Below, piece after piece: positions 1 through 7,833 of a stretch of 64,000 bases of DNA. Numbering within the stretch: position 1 is the stretch's first letter; every line of letters begins with the position of its first letter. The stretch comes from Streptomyces iconiensis (GTDB lineage: Bacteria > Actinomycetota > Actinomycetes > Streptomycetales > Streptomycetaceae), in assembly GCF_028657195.3 (NCBI RefSeq), contig NZ_JANCPR020000028.1:1-64000 (forward strand), written 5' to 3'. The translations under genes were made by a program, and so were the position numbers. Under the pieces are notes generated by a model. It made no database searches. It was not told the origin of the DNA and saw only the letters and a program-made list of their open reading frames with translations.

Positions 1-6
1 GGGCTG

Positions 7-27
7 TTGGGGGGCGGAGCCCCCCAA
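7..27. terminator. Hairpin downstream of trpM
   Basis: A perfect inverted repeat has 9-bp arms (7-15 and 19-27, G/C-rich with closing T-A pairs) around a 3-base loop. It lies downstream of trpM on the minus strand. A second, 5-bp hairpin follows at 56-68. There is no T-tract, which is usual for Streptomyces terminators. It could instead be a processing or attenuation structure between trpM and a trpB gene that I expect outside the window. Bases 28-118 otherwise show nothing I recognise. Confidence 0.5.
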
Positions 28-118
28 CGCCCGGCCGGCGAGGCCAACGGGGCAAGGGGCGAAGCCCCATCAGGAACAGAAGAGGAACGATGGGAAAGAC
101 ACAGACGGAGGAGACGCC

Positions 119-388
119 TCAGCGCCATCGACACCCGTTGACCTGCCCAGGCTCGCACCCGATGTGGTACCGCACCCGCCGCCCCCGCACCCGCCGAGCA
201 GGCGCCCGACACCCACGAGGCCGACACCCACGAGCAAGTGCCGCGAAAGCGGTACCCGCGCAAGCGGAGCCGCCATCAACGGACCCCGCGAAAGCGGAGC
301 GGACATCAACGCACCCCGCGACAGCGGACCCGGCATCGGCGGAGTAGTCCACACCCGCGGACCCCGCGAAAGAATGGGCGGGAAACAC
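119..388 (-). CDS. trpM: Tryptophan biosynthesis modulator TrpM
   Basis: A small basic protein of 89 residues from the GTG at 388, starting 6 bases after the trpC stop. The C-terminal 40 residues contain LARGCRPRGCRAPARRVRGR followed by a GQVNG motif and a final RWR. I recognise this as the conserved part of TrpM, the small protein encoded between trpC and trpB in Streptomyces and reported to modulate tryptophan synthesis. The S. coelicolor protein is about 63 residues. The N-terminal half here is a low-complexity Ala/Gly/Ser stretch built on a repeated GCGGGGTCCG-type unit, so the true start may lie further in. Its position after trpC supports co-transcription. Mechanism is not readable from sequence. 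Confidence 0.7.
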   Translation of the reverse strand: MFPAHSFAGSAGVDYSADAGSAVAGCVDVRSAFAGSVDGGSACAGTAFAALARGCRPRGCRAPARRVRGRRVRYHIGCEPGQVNGCRWR

Positions 389-394
389 GGGGCG

Positions 395-1204
395 TCAGCC
401 CCGCCCGTGCCGCAACGCCGGATGCGCCCCAGCAGCGACAAGATCAGAAACGGCGGTACGGGGATCCTTCCCCGTCACCAGGGACTCCCCGACCAACACA
501 GCGTCGGCCCCGTCATTCGCGTAGGCGATGAGATCGTGCGGCCCCCGCACACCAGATTCCGCGATCTTCACCACGTGATCGGGAATCTCAGGCGCGATGC
601 GCGTGAAGTTGCCCCGGTCCACCTCAAGCGTCTTGAGATTCCGCGCGTTGACCCCAATGATCTTCGCGCCGGCATCGAGCGCCCGCTCGGTCTCCTCCTC
701 GTCGTGGACCTCGACGAGCGGCGTCAGACCAATGGACTCGGCGCGCTCGATGAGCGAAACGAGCGCCTCCTGCTCCAGCGCGGCAACGATCAGCAGCACG
801 ATGTCGGCTCCGTGCGCACGCGCCTCCCACAACTGGTAGGCGGAGAACATGAAGTCCTTGCGCAGCACGGGAATGTCCACGCTCGCGCGGACCGCTTCAA
901 GATCGGCGAGGGACCCGCCGAACCGCCGCTGCTCCGTGAGAACAGAGATGACCGCTCCACCACCCGCCTCGTAGGAGGCGGCAAGCGCCGCGGGGTCAGC
1001 GATGGCGGCGAGGGCGCCCTTCGACGGGCTGGACCGCTTGACCTCGCAGATCACGCGCACGCTGTCGCCCTTGAGGGCCGCGAGGCCATCCTTCGCGCGG
1101 GGCGCCTTGGCTGCGCGCTCCTTGAGTTCGTCGAGGCTGACGCGCTCCTGCCGCACGGCGAGGTCCTCACGTACGCCTTCGATGATCTCGTCGAGCACAC
1201 TCAC
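395..1204 (-). CDS. trpC: Indole-3-glycerol phosphate synthase
   Basis: TrpC closes the indole ring, converting carboxyphenylamino-deoxyribulose phosphate to indole-3-glycerol phosphate in the cytoplasm. The 269-residue length is normal for a stand-alone enzyme. Visible motifs are EVKRSSPSKG near residue 55, with the catalytic lysine, a central LRKDF and IGVNARNLKT. The frame stays open further upstream, but I place the start at the GTG at 1204 because the family begins with SVLDEIIEGVREDLA and an AAGAAGGGGG ribosome site precedes it. It is followed 6 bases later by trpM and has its own candidate promoter at 1316-1345, so it can be expressed apart from trpE. There is no trpF in the window; PriA probably supplies that step. 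Confidence 0.95.
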   Translation of the reverse strand: MSVLDEIIEGVREDLAVRQERVSLDELKERAAKAPRAKDGLAALKGDSVRVICEVKRSSPSKGALAAIADPAALAASYEAGGGAVISVLTEQRRFGGSLADLEAVRASVDIPVLRKDFMFSAYQLWEARAHGADIVLLIVAALEQEALVSLIERAESIGLTPLVEVHDEEETERALDAGAKIIGVNARNLKTLEVDRGNFTRIAPEIPDHVVKIAESGVRGPHDLIAYANDGADAVLVGESLVTGKDPRTAVSDLVAAGAHPALRHGRG

Positions 1205-1315
1205 CGAGCGGCCCCCTTCTTGGCTGGGTGCGGACCCCCGCGCCGCGGTGCGGGGATGGTCAGGTTGGGCACTCCGATGGTATCCGCCGATGGACGGAGG
1301 ACTCGCATCCGGTTG

Positions 1316-1345
1316 ATCGTAATCCCACATAGCGGGACAAACCAA
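1316..1345 (-). promoter_or_regulatory. Candidate trpC promoter
   Basis: On the minus strand TTGGTT (1340-1345) is followed by an 18-base spacer and TACGAT (1316-1321), a fair match to the housekeeping sigma consensus. It sits in the 170-bp gap between the DUF2752 gene and trpC and would give an untranslated leader of roughly 100 bases. No Trp-rich leader peptide is visible; an in-frame extension upstream of trpC contains only one Trp codon. Confidence 0.4.
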
Positions 1346-1374
1346 TGGACTGATGTGAGCGCGGGCACACACGG

Positions 1375-1827
1375 TCAGGGGATGAGCGCGGTACCGAGGG
1401 GCGTGTTCCGGACAACCGTGAACGCCACCACGAGCGCACCCGCTGCCCACCCGTGCCAGGCCATGAGACGCGGGCGCAGCGGCAGCACGTAGGGCAGCCC
1501 ACGCGCACGCCGTAGGAACCAGTGGGTCCAGAGCGCGGCGAAGGCGACGAAGAGGACGACAGCCAGCACATTCGCGTGCAGCGCCGAGGCGAGGTCGCCG
1601 TGTGCGACCGCGTACGCGCTGCGCAGCCCGCCGCAGCCGGGGCAGTAGATGCCGGTCACCGCGAGCAGCGGGCAGGCGGGGTAGTGGCCTGGCTGGTTCG
1701 GGTCGAACGAGGCCACATACACGAAGGCCGCGCCCACACCGGCGAGGGTGCCGATGGGCGCGGCCGTGCGCGGCACCGCTCTGCGCAGGCGGTACCGCAG
1801 CGTCGCTGCGTTCTGCCGCTCGGTCAG
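1375..1827 (-). CDS. DUF2752 family membrane protein
   Basis: A small integral membrane protein of the DUF2752 family. The mark is the CPLLAVTGIYCPGCGGLRS segment, with a cysteine in the first helix region and a CPGCG motif. About three membrane helices are visible. Function is unknown. Start choice is unusual. A GTG at 1776 gives 133 residues but has no ribosome site. A CTG at 1825-1827 overlaps the upstream stop as CTGA, adds 17 residues beginning (L)TERQNAATLRYRLRR, and has GGAAG about 7 bases upstream. I report the longer form because relatives normally have this basic N-terminus, but the start is unproven. It follows the HGxxPAAW gene within the trp-linked minus-strand operon. Confidence 0.75.
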   Translation of the reverse strand: MTERQNAATLRYRLRRAVPRTAAPIGTLAGVGAAFVYVASFDPNQPGHYPACPLLAVTGIYCPGCGGLRSAYAVAHGDLASALHANVLAVVLFVAFAALWTHWFLRRARGLPYVLPLRPRLMAWHGWAAGALVVAFTVVRNTPLGTALIP

Positions 1828-2078
1828 GAGCGTGCTTCCGCGTGTGTCTGCCTATGGGCCTGGAGCTGGGCCTCGGTCAGGCCGTTGGTCTTCGGCTGTC
1901 CGAGCCCGGCCGCACGCATCAGCCCACCGACGACGGCACCGATCAGGATGATCACTACAGAGGCCGCCACTCCGATCGGCTCCGCGAGCACCATGAAGAC
2001 CGAGCCGACGCAGAAGCCGACGAAGGCGATGATCACGCCGGTCCACGCGGCCGGGGTGTGTCCGTGGCTGTTCGCCAT
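1824..2078 (-). CDS. HGxxPAAW family small membrane protein
   Basis: An 84-residue protein starting MANSHGHTPAAWTG, exactly the motif that names the HGxxPAAW family. Two hydrophobic helices follow (about residues 10-32 and 38-58), then a polar tail rich in Gln and Glu. The ATG at 2078 is supported by AAGGAG six bases upstream. The family occurs beside actinobacterial trp genes and its role is unknown; membrane location is inferred from the helices. It lies between the trp-operon membrane protein and the DUF2752 gene, whose start may overlap its stop codon. Confidence 0.85.
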   Translation of the reverse strand: MANSHGHTPAAWTGVIIAFVGFCVGSVFMVLAEPIGVAASVVIILIGAVVGGLMRAAGLGQPKTNGLTEAQLQAHRQTHAEARS

Positions 2079-2193
2079 GAATGCTCCTTGTGTCACTACC
2101 TAATGGGGCCACCCGGCCCGCTCATGGACATTGTCCCCCGCCCCCGCGTTCCCACCGGCACGGGGGTCGGCTGCGTTACGCGGTTCGGGTACG

Positions 2194-3042
2194 TCATGCG
2201 GTGCCGTGGGTGGGGTCCTCGCCTCGGTCGAGTGCCTTCCACAGGTCCTCGGGCCTGTCCGGATCGATCCGCTGGGGCCGTGCGGCGCGCTGCCGCAGCG
2301 GGGTGCGTTCGTAGCGGGCGCTGCCCGACATCGAGGGCCAGCCGCGGCCGTAACGGAGGGCCAGCAGACCGGCGATCACCAGCAGCGCGCCGCCCACGGC
2401 GGAGACATACGGCCAGGCCGTCAGGTCGACGGAGCCGACGCCGCTCTCCGCGAGGCCGCTGGCCTTGGCCGCCTTCTCGCTGAGCGCTCCGGTGTCATCG
2501 GCGCCGAGCAGCGCGGAGGCGAGGACACCGCCGCCACAGACGGTGAGCAGCGTGGCGACGACGAAGCGCGCGGCGCGGCGTACGGCGAAGACGGCGACCA
2601 GCGCGGCGAGGCCGACCAGGGCCAGCGCGCTCGGGAGCCCGGTGACCTCGCTGCCCTTGGCCCGTACGGGCACCTGGCCCTGCGCGAACTGGGCAGAGGA
2701 CCCGCTCCAGGTCTGCCCGGCGGCGACCAGAGCGAGCGCGGCGCCGACGGCGCCGCACAGCAGCGCGAGCGCGAGCGCACGCCGACCGGCCCGGGACCGC
2801 GCGGCACCGGCGGCCCCGGCGACACCGACGGGCGGCCCCGCAGCATCCACCGCAGGCTCAGCGGGCTCCGCAGCCTCAACAGGCTCTACAGGCTCCGGGG
2901 CCTCCGCGGCAGGCTTCGGGATCTCAACGGAGCCCGGGGCCCCGGCAGGCCCCGCGGCCTCGGCGTGCTCTGCGGTCTCAGCGTGCACGTCGTGCGCGGC
3001 TGACCCGCCTTCCTCTTCGGGGGCGGGAGTTCGAGAAGTCAC
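2194..3042 (-). CDS. Trp biosynthesis-associated membrane protein (TIGR02234)
   Basis: The 282-residue protein has a long acidic, Ala/Glu/Pro-rich cytoplasmic N-terminus (about 80 residues) and four hydrophobic helices. The second half matches the trp-operon associated membrane family (TIGR02234), with LDLTAWP-type and LYGRGWPSMSGSARYER-like segments near the C-terminus. The GTG start at 3042 overlaps the trpE stop as GTGA, so translation is probably coupled to trpE. Co-occurrence with trpE across actinomycetes suggests a link to tryptophan or anthranilate handling, but no activity can be read from the sequence. Confidence 0.85.
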   Translation of the reverse strand: MTSRTPAPEEEGGSAAHDVHAETAEHAEAAGPAGAPGSVEIPKPAAEAPEPVEPVEAAEPAEPAVDAAGPPVGVAGAAGAARSRAGRRALALALLCGAVGAALALVAAGQTWSGSSAQFAQGQVPVRAKGSEVTGLPSALALVGLAALVAVFAVRRAARFVVATLLTVCGGGVLASALLGADDTGALSEKAAKASGLAESGVGSVDLTAWPYVSAVGGALLVIAGLLALRYGRGWPSMSGSARYERTPLRQRAARPQRIDPDRPEDLWKALDRGEDPTHGTA

Positions 3043-4559
3043 TCCTCCACGCTACCGCCGAGCCGCTCGGCCGTTCGGACCGCCCTCAGCACGGCAGCCG
3101 CCTTGTTGGCGCACTCGGCGTTCTCGGCCGCGGGGTCGGAGTCGGCGACGACACCCGCTCCTGCCTGCACGTAGGCGGTGCCGTCACGCAGCAGCGCCGT
3201 ACGGATCGCGATGGCGGTGTCCGAGTCGCCCGCGAAGTCGAGATATCCGACACAACCGCCGTACACCCCGCGCCTGGTCGGCTCCAGCTCCTCGATGATC
3301 TGGAGGGCACGCGGCTTGGGCGCACCGGAGAGGGTGCCGGCGGGGAAGCACGCGGTGAGCGCGTCGAAGGCGCTGCGGCCCTCGGCGAGCTGCCCCGTTA
3401 CGGTCGAGACGATGTGCATGACGTGGCTGTAGCGCTCGATGGACATGAAGTCGACGACCTCGACGCTGCCCGGCTCGCACACCCGGCCCAGGTCGTTGCG
3501 TCCGAGGTCGACGAGCATCAGGTGCTCGGCGCGTTCCTTCGGGTCGGCCAGCAGCTCGTCGGCCAGCTCGTTGTCCTGGCGCGGTGTGGCGCCACGGGGC
3601 CTGGTGCCCGCGATGGGGTGCATCATGGCGCGCCCGTTCTCGACCTTGACCAGCGCTTCGGGGCTGGAGCCGACGATGTCGAAACCGTCGAAGCGCAGGA
3701 GATACATGTACGGGCTCGGGTTGGTGGCGCGCAGCACGCGGTAGACGTCCAGCGCGCTCGCCCCGCAGGGCGCCTCGAACCGCTGGGAGGGCACCACCTG
3801 GAACGCCTCACCCGCGCGGATGCGCTCCTTGATGTCCTCCACCCATGCCTCGTAGGTCGCGCCGCCCGACTTCGCCTCGTAGCGCGGGAGTTCGGAGGCG
3901 GGCAGCGCCACCGGGGCGACCGGCGCAGGACGCGCCAGGTCGTCCGCCATCGCGTCCAGGCGCCGTACGGCGTCGGCGTGTGCCTCGTCCACGCCCGTGG
4001 CGAGGTCGTTGTGGTTGATGGCGTTGGCGATCAACAGCACCGTGCCGTCGCGGTGGTCGAGCACCGCGAGGTCGGAGGTGAGGAGCATCGTCAGTTCGGG
4101 CAGCCCGAGATCGTCCGCGGCGTGCGGGTTCCGGCCCACCTTCTCCAGGCGCTGGACGATGTCGTACCCGAGGTAGCCGACCATGCCGCCGGTGAACGGG
4201 GGCAGATCCGCGCCCTCGTGCAGGTCACGGGGTGTGTGCAGCGCCTCGACCGTCTCCCGCAGCGCCGCGAGCGGGTCACCGCTCGTGGGTACGCCCACCG
4301 GGGGTGTACCCAGCCAGTGCGCCTGTCCTTCGCGCACGGTCAGCGCCGCGTCGCTGCGTACGCCGATGAACGAGTAGCGCGACCACGTACGGCCGTTCTC
4401 CGCCGACTCCAGGAGGAAGGTGCCGGTGCGTTCGGCGGCCAGCTTCCGGTACAGGGCGATAGGGGTGTCACCGTCCGCGAGCAGGCGCCGGGTCACCGGG
4501 ATGACCCGGCGGTCCTTCGCGAGGGTGCGGAACGTTTCGAGGTCGGGCGCGCAGGTCAT
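3039..4559 (-). CDS. trpE: Anthranilate synthase component I
   Basis: TrpE makes anthranilate from chorismate with ammonia supplied by a TrpG glutaminase, which is not in this window. The 506-residue length is typical. The N-terminus carries LLESAENGRTWSRYS, a full LLES-X10-S motif known for tryptophan feedback binding, so allosteric inhibition is expected. The C-terminal chorismate-binding domain has GTRPRGATPRQDNELADEL, LGRNDLGRV and GAPKPRA motifs. The ATG at 4559 is the first residue of a normal-length protein. Upstream there is no obvious ribosome site but TAGAGT ends 8 bases before the ATG, suggesting a leaderless or near-leaderless transcript. It overlaps the following membrane protein gene by 4 bases. 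Confidence 0.96.
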   Translation of the reverse strand: MTCAPDLETFRTLAKDRRVIPVTRRLLADGDTPIALYRKLAAERTGTFLLESAENGRTWSRYSFIGVRSDAALTVREGQAHWLGTPPVGVPTSGDPLAALRETVEALHTPRDLHEGADLPPFTGGMVGYLGYDIVQRLEKVGRNPHAADDLGLPELTMLLTSDLAVLDHRDGTVLLIANAINHNDLATGVDEAHADAVRRLDAMADDLARPAPVAPVALPASELPRYEAKSGGATYEAWVEDIKERIRAGEAFQVVPSQRFEAPCGASALDVYRVLRATNPSPYMYLLRFDGFDIVGSSPEALVKVENGRAMMHPIAGTRPRGATPRQDNELADELLADPKERAEHLMLVDLGRNDLGRVCEPGSVEVVDFMSIERYSHVMHIVSTVTGQLAEGRSAFDALTACFPAGTLSGAPKPRALQIIEELEPTRRGVYGGCVGYLDFAGDSDTAIAIRTALLRDGTAYVQAGAGVVADSDPAAENAECANKAAAVLRAVRTAERLGGSVEE

Positions 4560-4567
4560 GGTCGCTC

Positions 4568-4573
4568 ACTCTA
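4568..4573 (-). promoter_or_regulatory. Candidate -10 box for trpE
   Basis: TAGAGT on the minus strand ends 8 bases before the trpE ATG and no purine-rich ribosome site lies between. The spacing predicts a very short or absent leader, which leaves no room for classical ribosome-mediated attenuation. No convincing -35 element was found. Confidence 0.35.
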
Positions 4574-4654
4574 CGTGCCCTTTCCCTACCGGAGGTTGGG
4601 GCAGAAGGAGCGGGGGCCACCGGCCCGGGAGACCCCGGGAGACGAGGAAAGGGA

Positions 4655-5008
4655 TCAGCCGAGTGCCAGTTCGTCTGCGTCGAAGCACGTACGGGTGCCG
4701 GTGTGGCAGGCGGCGCCGACCTGGTCCACCTTCACGAGCACGGTGTCGGCGTCGCAGTCCAGCGCGACGGACTTCACATGCTGGACGTGCCCTGAGGTGT
4801 CGCCCTTCACCCAGTACTCGGAGCGGCTGCGGCTCCAGTACGTGGCGCGTCCGGACGCCAGCGTCCGCGCGAGTGCCTCGTCGTCCATCCACCCGAGCAT
4901 CAGCACCTCCCCCGTGTCGTACTGCTGCGCGATGGCCGGGAAGAGCCCGTCGGCGTCGCGCTTGAGGCGGGCGGCGACGGCGGGGTCGAGGGAGGAGTTC
5001 TGGGGCAT
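4655..5008 (-). CDS. hisI: Phosphoribosyl-AMP cyclohydrolase
   Basis: HisI opens the adenine ring of phosphoribosyl-AMP in step three of histidine synthesis. At 117 residues it is the single-domain cyclohydrolase with no HisE fusion. The family motifs SRSEYWVKGDTSGH, a DCDADTVLV metal-binding segment and ACHTGTRTCF with the zinc-binding cysteine are all present. I use the ATG at 5008, which gives MPQNSSLDP before the conserved region; no strong ribosome site precedes it. It lies 95 bases upstream of trpE on the same strand and is physically separated from the main his operon by about 9.7 kb. Confidence 0.95.
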   Translation of the reverse strand: MPQNSSLDPAVAARLKRDADGLFPAIAQQYDTGEVLMLGWMDDEALARTLASGRATYWSRSRSEYWVKGDTSGHVQHVKSVALDCDADTVLVKVDQVGAACHTGTRTCFDADELALG

Positions 5009-5127
5009 GCGTCCATTGTCCCGCACTGCCCTGCACGGTCCCGCACGCCGCTCTCCCGCAGGCCCTGCACCGTGCCGCACCCCGAAGCGGCCTGCCTCGG
5101 CCCACCGGAACGGCCCGTCCCGCACGC

Positions 5128-5155
5128 CGTTCCCGGCCCGTCCGCGCCGGGAACG
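5128..5155. promoter_or_regulatory. 10-bp inverted repeat between hisI and the TIGR03085 gene
   Basis: CGTTCCCGGC (5128-5137) and its exact complement GCCGGGAACG (5146-5155) are separated by 8 bases. The repeat lies in the 300-bp gap between two divergent genes, so it is unlikely to be a terminator. It may be an operator or simply a hairpin. The rest of 5009-5296 is GC-rich with short GGGAACGG-type repeats and no gene that I can support. Confidence 0.3.
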
Positions 5156-5296
5156 GACAGGGAACGGGCAGGGAGCGCGCGGGGAGTGGACGGGGCCGGG
5201 AGCCCGGAGCGGGCACGATGCGGACCCGGATGGGCGGGAGGCGGGCCCGCGGGAACACGCGCCGCGTACACCCGGGCACACATCGCGCCAGAGCCG

Positions 5297-5302
5297 TACG
5301 CT
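5297..5302 (+). promoter_or_regulatory. Candidate -10 box, leaderless start of the TIGR03085 gene
   Basis: TACGCT ends 6 bases before the ATG at 5309 and there is no ribosome site, the usual picture of a leaderless Streptomyces transcript. The -35 region is poorly matched. Confidence 0.45.
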
Positions 5303-5308
5303 TGCCGC

Positions 5309-5941
5309 ATGTCGACCCATGCCAAGCGGGAACGCCTGCTGCTCGCAGACCTGTTGGAGACCAACGGCCCCGATGCCGCGACCCTGTGTGAGGGGTGGCA
5401 CACCCGGGACCTGGCCGCGCACATCGTGGTGCGCGAGCGCCGCGGGGACGCGGCGGGCGGGATCCTGATCAAGCCACTCGCCGCTCGACTGGAGCGCGTA
5501 CAGGCGGAGTTCGCCGCCAAGCCGTACGAGGAGCTGCTCCAGCTCATCCGTACGGGCCCGCCGAAGATGTCGCCGTTCGCACTCAAGCAGGTGGACGAGG
5601 CGGCGAACACGGTGGAGTTCTTCATCCACGCCGAGGACGTACGCCGCGCCCAGCCCGACTGGACACCGCGCGAGCTGGACTCGGTCTTCGAGGACGCGCT
5701 GTGGCGGCGCCTGGAGACCGGGGCGCGGATGTACGGGCGCAGGTCACCCGTCGGCCTCGTACTGCGCCGCCCCAACGGCCAGACCGCGGTGGCCCACAAG
5801 GGCGCCCCGGTCGTCACCGTCACGGGGTCGCCGTCCGAGCTGCTGCTGTTCGCCTCGGGGCGCCAGGAGAAGGCGGATGTCGAGCTGGACGGCGACAAGG
5901 AAGACATCGCCCGGCTGTACGCGGCCAAGCTCGGCCTCTGA
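5309..5941 (+). CDS. TIGR03085 family metal-binding protein
   Basis: A 210-residue protein of the DinB-like maleylpyruvate isomerase/mycothiol-dependent superfamily, subfamily TIGR03085. The N-terminus has ERLLLADLLETNGPDAATLCEGWHTRDLAAHI, where His residues of the GWHTRDLAAH segment are likely metal ligands. The third His is likely in NTVEFFIHAEDVRRA, so the metal triad is present. The substrate is unknown; relatives may use mycothiol. The ATG at 5309 lies just after a -10 box, with no ribosome site. The neighbours are unrelated to it, and it is transcribed alone. Confidence 0.8.
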   Translation: MSTHAKRERLLLADLLETNGPDAATLCEGWHTRDLAAHIVVRERRGDAAGGILIKPLAARLERVQAEFAAKPYEELLQLIRTGPPKMSPFALKQVDEAANTVEFFIHAEDVRRAQPDWTPRELDSVFEDALWRRLETGARMYGRRSPVGLVLRRPNGQTAVAHKGAPVVTVTGSPSELLLFASGRQEKADVELDGDKEDIARLYAAKLGL

Positions 5942-5973
5942 GGCGGTCGCCGACGATCGCGTCGGCGGTCGGC

Positions 5974-6081
5974 GGTCGGTTCGCGGTCGCCGGTCGGTTC
6001 GCGGTCGGCGGTCGGTTCGCGGTCGCCGGTCGGTTCGCGGTCGCCGGTCGGTTCGCGGTCGCCGGTCGGTTCGCGGTCGGC
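5974..6081. repeat. Six tandem copies of an 18-bp repeat
   Basis: Six head-to-tail copies of GGTCGGTTCGCGGTCGSC run from 5974 to 6081, followed by a truncated copy. Copies differ only at one position (C or G near the end). They lie just after the stop of the TIGR03085 gene, in the 562-bp gap 5942-6503. The rest of this gap (6082-6490) is low-complexity GC-rich sequence without a gene that I can support. The copies are nearly identical, so slippage polymorphism between strains is likely. Confidence 0.9.
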
Positions 6082-6503
6082 GGTCGGCACCGCTGTCACG
6101 GACGGTACGGGAAGCTGTAGAGCCGGAGAGGTGCGGCACGGCGGCACGGCTCGCCCCCGCTCGGCGGCCCCGTTCCCCGGTGCCGCCACCTCTCCGCTTC
6201 CGCCGCCTCCGCCACCTCTCCGCCGCCCCCGCACCTCCCCCGCGCCGCTTCCGTCGTGCGGCGGTGCGCGGCCCAGCGGCGACCCAACTCGGCCGTTCCG
6301 GCGCCGAGTTCGGCCGGTTCGGCGGGGGTGCGCCGGAGTGGGTGGTCGGGGCCGGAGGCGGCTTCGGACCCACTCGCCCCATGGGTCCCGTTCCCCTGAC
6401 GAGGTGTCCCCGAGTGGACCCCGAGGGGCCCGGAGTACCGGTCCGGGGCGGCTTCAGGGTGTTCCCGGATGGAGCGGGGGCCGGCGCACTGGAGTGTGGA
6501 CGT

Positions 6504-7763
6504 ATGACTTCCACTCCGCTCTCCCCCAGCCCCGCCGCCCGTGCCCCCCGCACCGTGCGGCCCTCCCGCAGGACCGTGCTGGGCGGTGTCGCCACGAGTA
6601 CGGCGCTGGCCACCGTGGGCACCCCCGTCGCCATGGGCGCGGGGCACGCCCCCTCGCCCCGTACAGGCCCAGGTACCCGCTCCGGGCCCGGCTCCCGCGC
6701 GCTGCCGCCGCCCGACTCCGGTGCGCTGCGCGCCGCCATCGACGATCTGGAACACCCTCGCGCCACCGGCGCGCAGCTACGGGTCAGCGGCTCGGCCGGG
6801 CGCTGGTACGGCACCTCCGGGGTCGCCGACCTGCGCACCGGGCGGCCCGTCGGCCTGAACGACAAGGTACGCGCGGGCAGCGTCACCAAGGCGTTCGTGG
6901 CGACGGTGGCGCTCCAGCTCGCCGACGAGGGCCGGCTGCGGCTGGAGTCACCGGTACGGCACTACCTGCCGGGGCTGCTCCCGCCCGGGTTCGAGGCGCT
7001 CACGGTCGCCCATCTCCTCGGGCACACCAGCGGCCTGCCCGACCACGTAGGGCTGCCGGAACTGGACACTCCGGAGGCCGTGCTGCGCCACCGCTTCGAC
7101 CGGTGGACGCCCCAACAGCTCGTGGCGACGGCGACCCGGCGCCCTCTCAAGTTCACACCGGGCACGCGTCAGGAGTACCGGGGCATCAACTACGTGCTCG
7201 CGGCCCTGGTGATCGAGCAGGTGACAGGGCGCCCGTACGGCGAGGAGGTCACCGCGCGCGTTCTGCGCCCGCTGCGCCTGGGCGACACCTCGTTCCCCGG
7301 CGCCGACCGCCGTATCCACGGCCGGCACATGCACGGCTACCTCGACATGACGGACGGCTCGCGCGAGGACGTGACGGAGTTCGACATGTCCGGCGCGTGG
7401 GCCGAGGGCGAGCTGGTCTCCACAACGGGCGACCTGCACCGTTTCCTCGCCGCGCTCTTCTCGGGCGCGCTGCTGCCCGAGCGGCAGCTACGGCGGATGT
7501 TCACGCTCCCCCCGGCGCACGTACGCATGCTGGACGGGAGCCCGGCGCGCTACAGCACGGGGCTCCAGACCGCGACGGTCGACGGGGTCACCTTCTGGGG
7601 CAAGACCGGCGAGCAGTACGGCTACGCGACCGGCATGTTCGCGACGCGCGACCAACAGCGGCGCCTGGTCTGGTCGTTCGGGCCCACACAGCACGGCGCC
7701 GACCCCTCGCCGATGAGCCGGCGGATCGTGAAAGCGGCGACCTCCCGGCACGTGGTGCGGTGA
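6504..7763 (+). CDS. Tat-exported serine hydrolase (beta-lactamase/DD-peptidase family)
   Basis: A 419-residue penicillin-binding-like serine hydrolase. The N-terminus has a twin-arginine signal (SRRTVLGGVATSTALA), so export through Tat is expected. The catalytic elements are SVTK (nucleophile Ser and Lys), a Tyr in EYRGINYVL corresponding to the Y-x-N motif, and GKTGEQYGYATG for the KTG box. These match class C beta-lactamase/D-alanyl-D-alanine carboxypeptidase (Pfam Beta-lactamase). Substrate cannot be told; options are peptidoglycan peptides or small esters. The start ATG has GGAG about 9 bases upstream. It is isolated, with long low-complexity sequence before it. Confidence 0.85.
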   Translation: MTSTPLSPSPAARAPRTVRPSRRTVLGGVATSTALATVGTPVAMGAGHAPSPRTGPGTRSGPGSRALPPPDSGALRAAIDDLEHPRATGAQLRVSGSAGRWYGTSGVADLRTGRPVGLNDKVRAGSVTKAFVATVALQLADEGRLRLESPVRHYLPGLLPPGFEALTVAHLLGHTSGLPDHVGLPELDTPEAVLRHRFDRWTPQQLVATATRRPLKFTPGTRQEYRGINYVLAALVIEQVTGRPYGEEVTARVLRPLRLGDTSFPGADRRIHGRHMHGYLDMTDGSREDVTEFDMSGAWAEGELVSTTGDLHRFLAALFSGALLPERQLRRMFTLPPAHVRMLDGSPARYSTGLQTATVDGVTFWGKTGEQYGYATGMFATRDQQRRLVWSFGPTQHGADPSPMSRRIVKAATSRHVVR

Positions 7764-7833
7764 GGCGGGGTAGGGCGGGGCGGGGTGCCGGGTGCGCCGG
7801 GCACTGGGCGCCGCAACCGACAGCGGGGGCGCG

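Noticed and set aside
1200..1450. N-terminal extension of trpC with a Trp codon as a possible leader peptide
   Set aside because: Only a single Trp codon, no ribosome site and no alternative hairpins were seen. The family start is at 1204.
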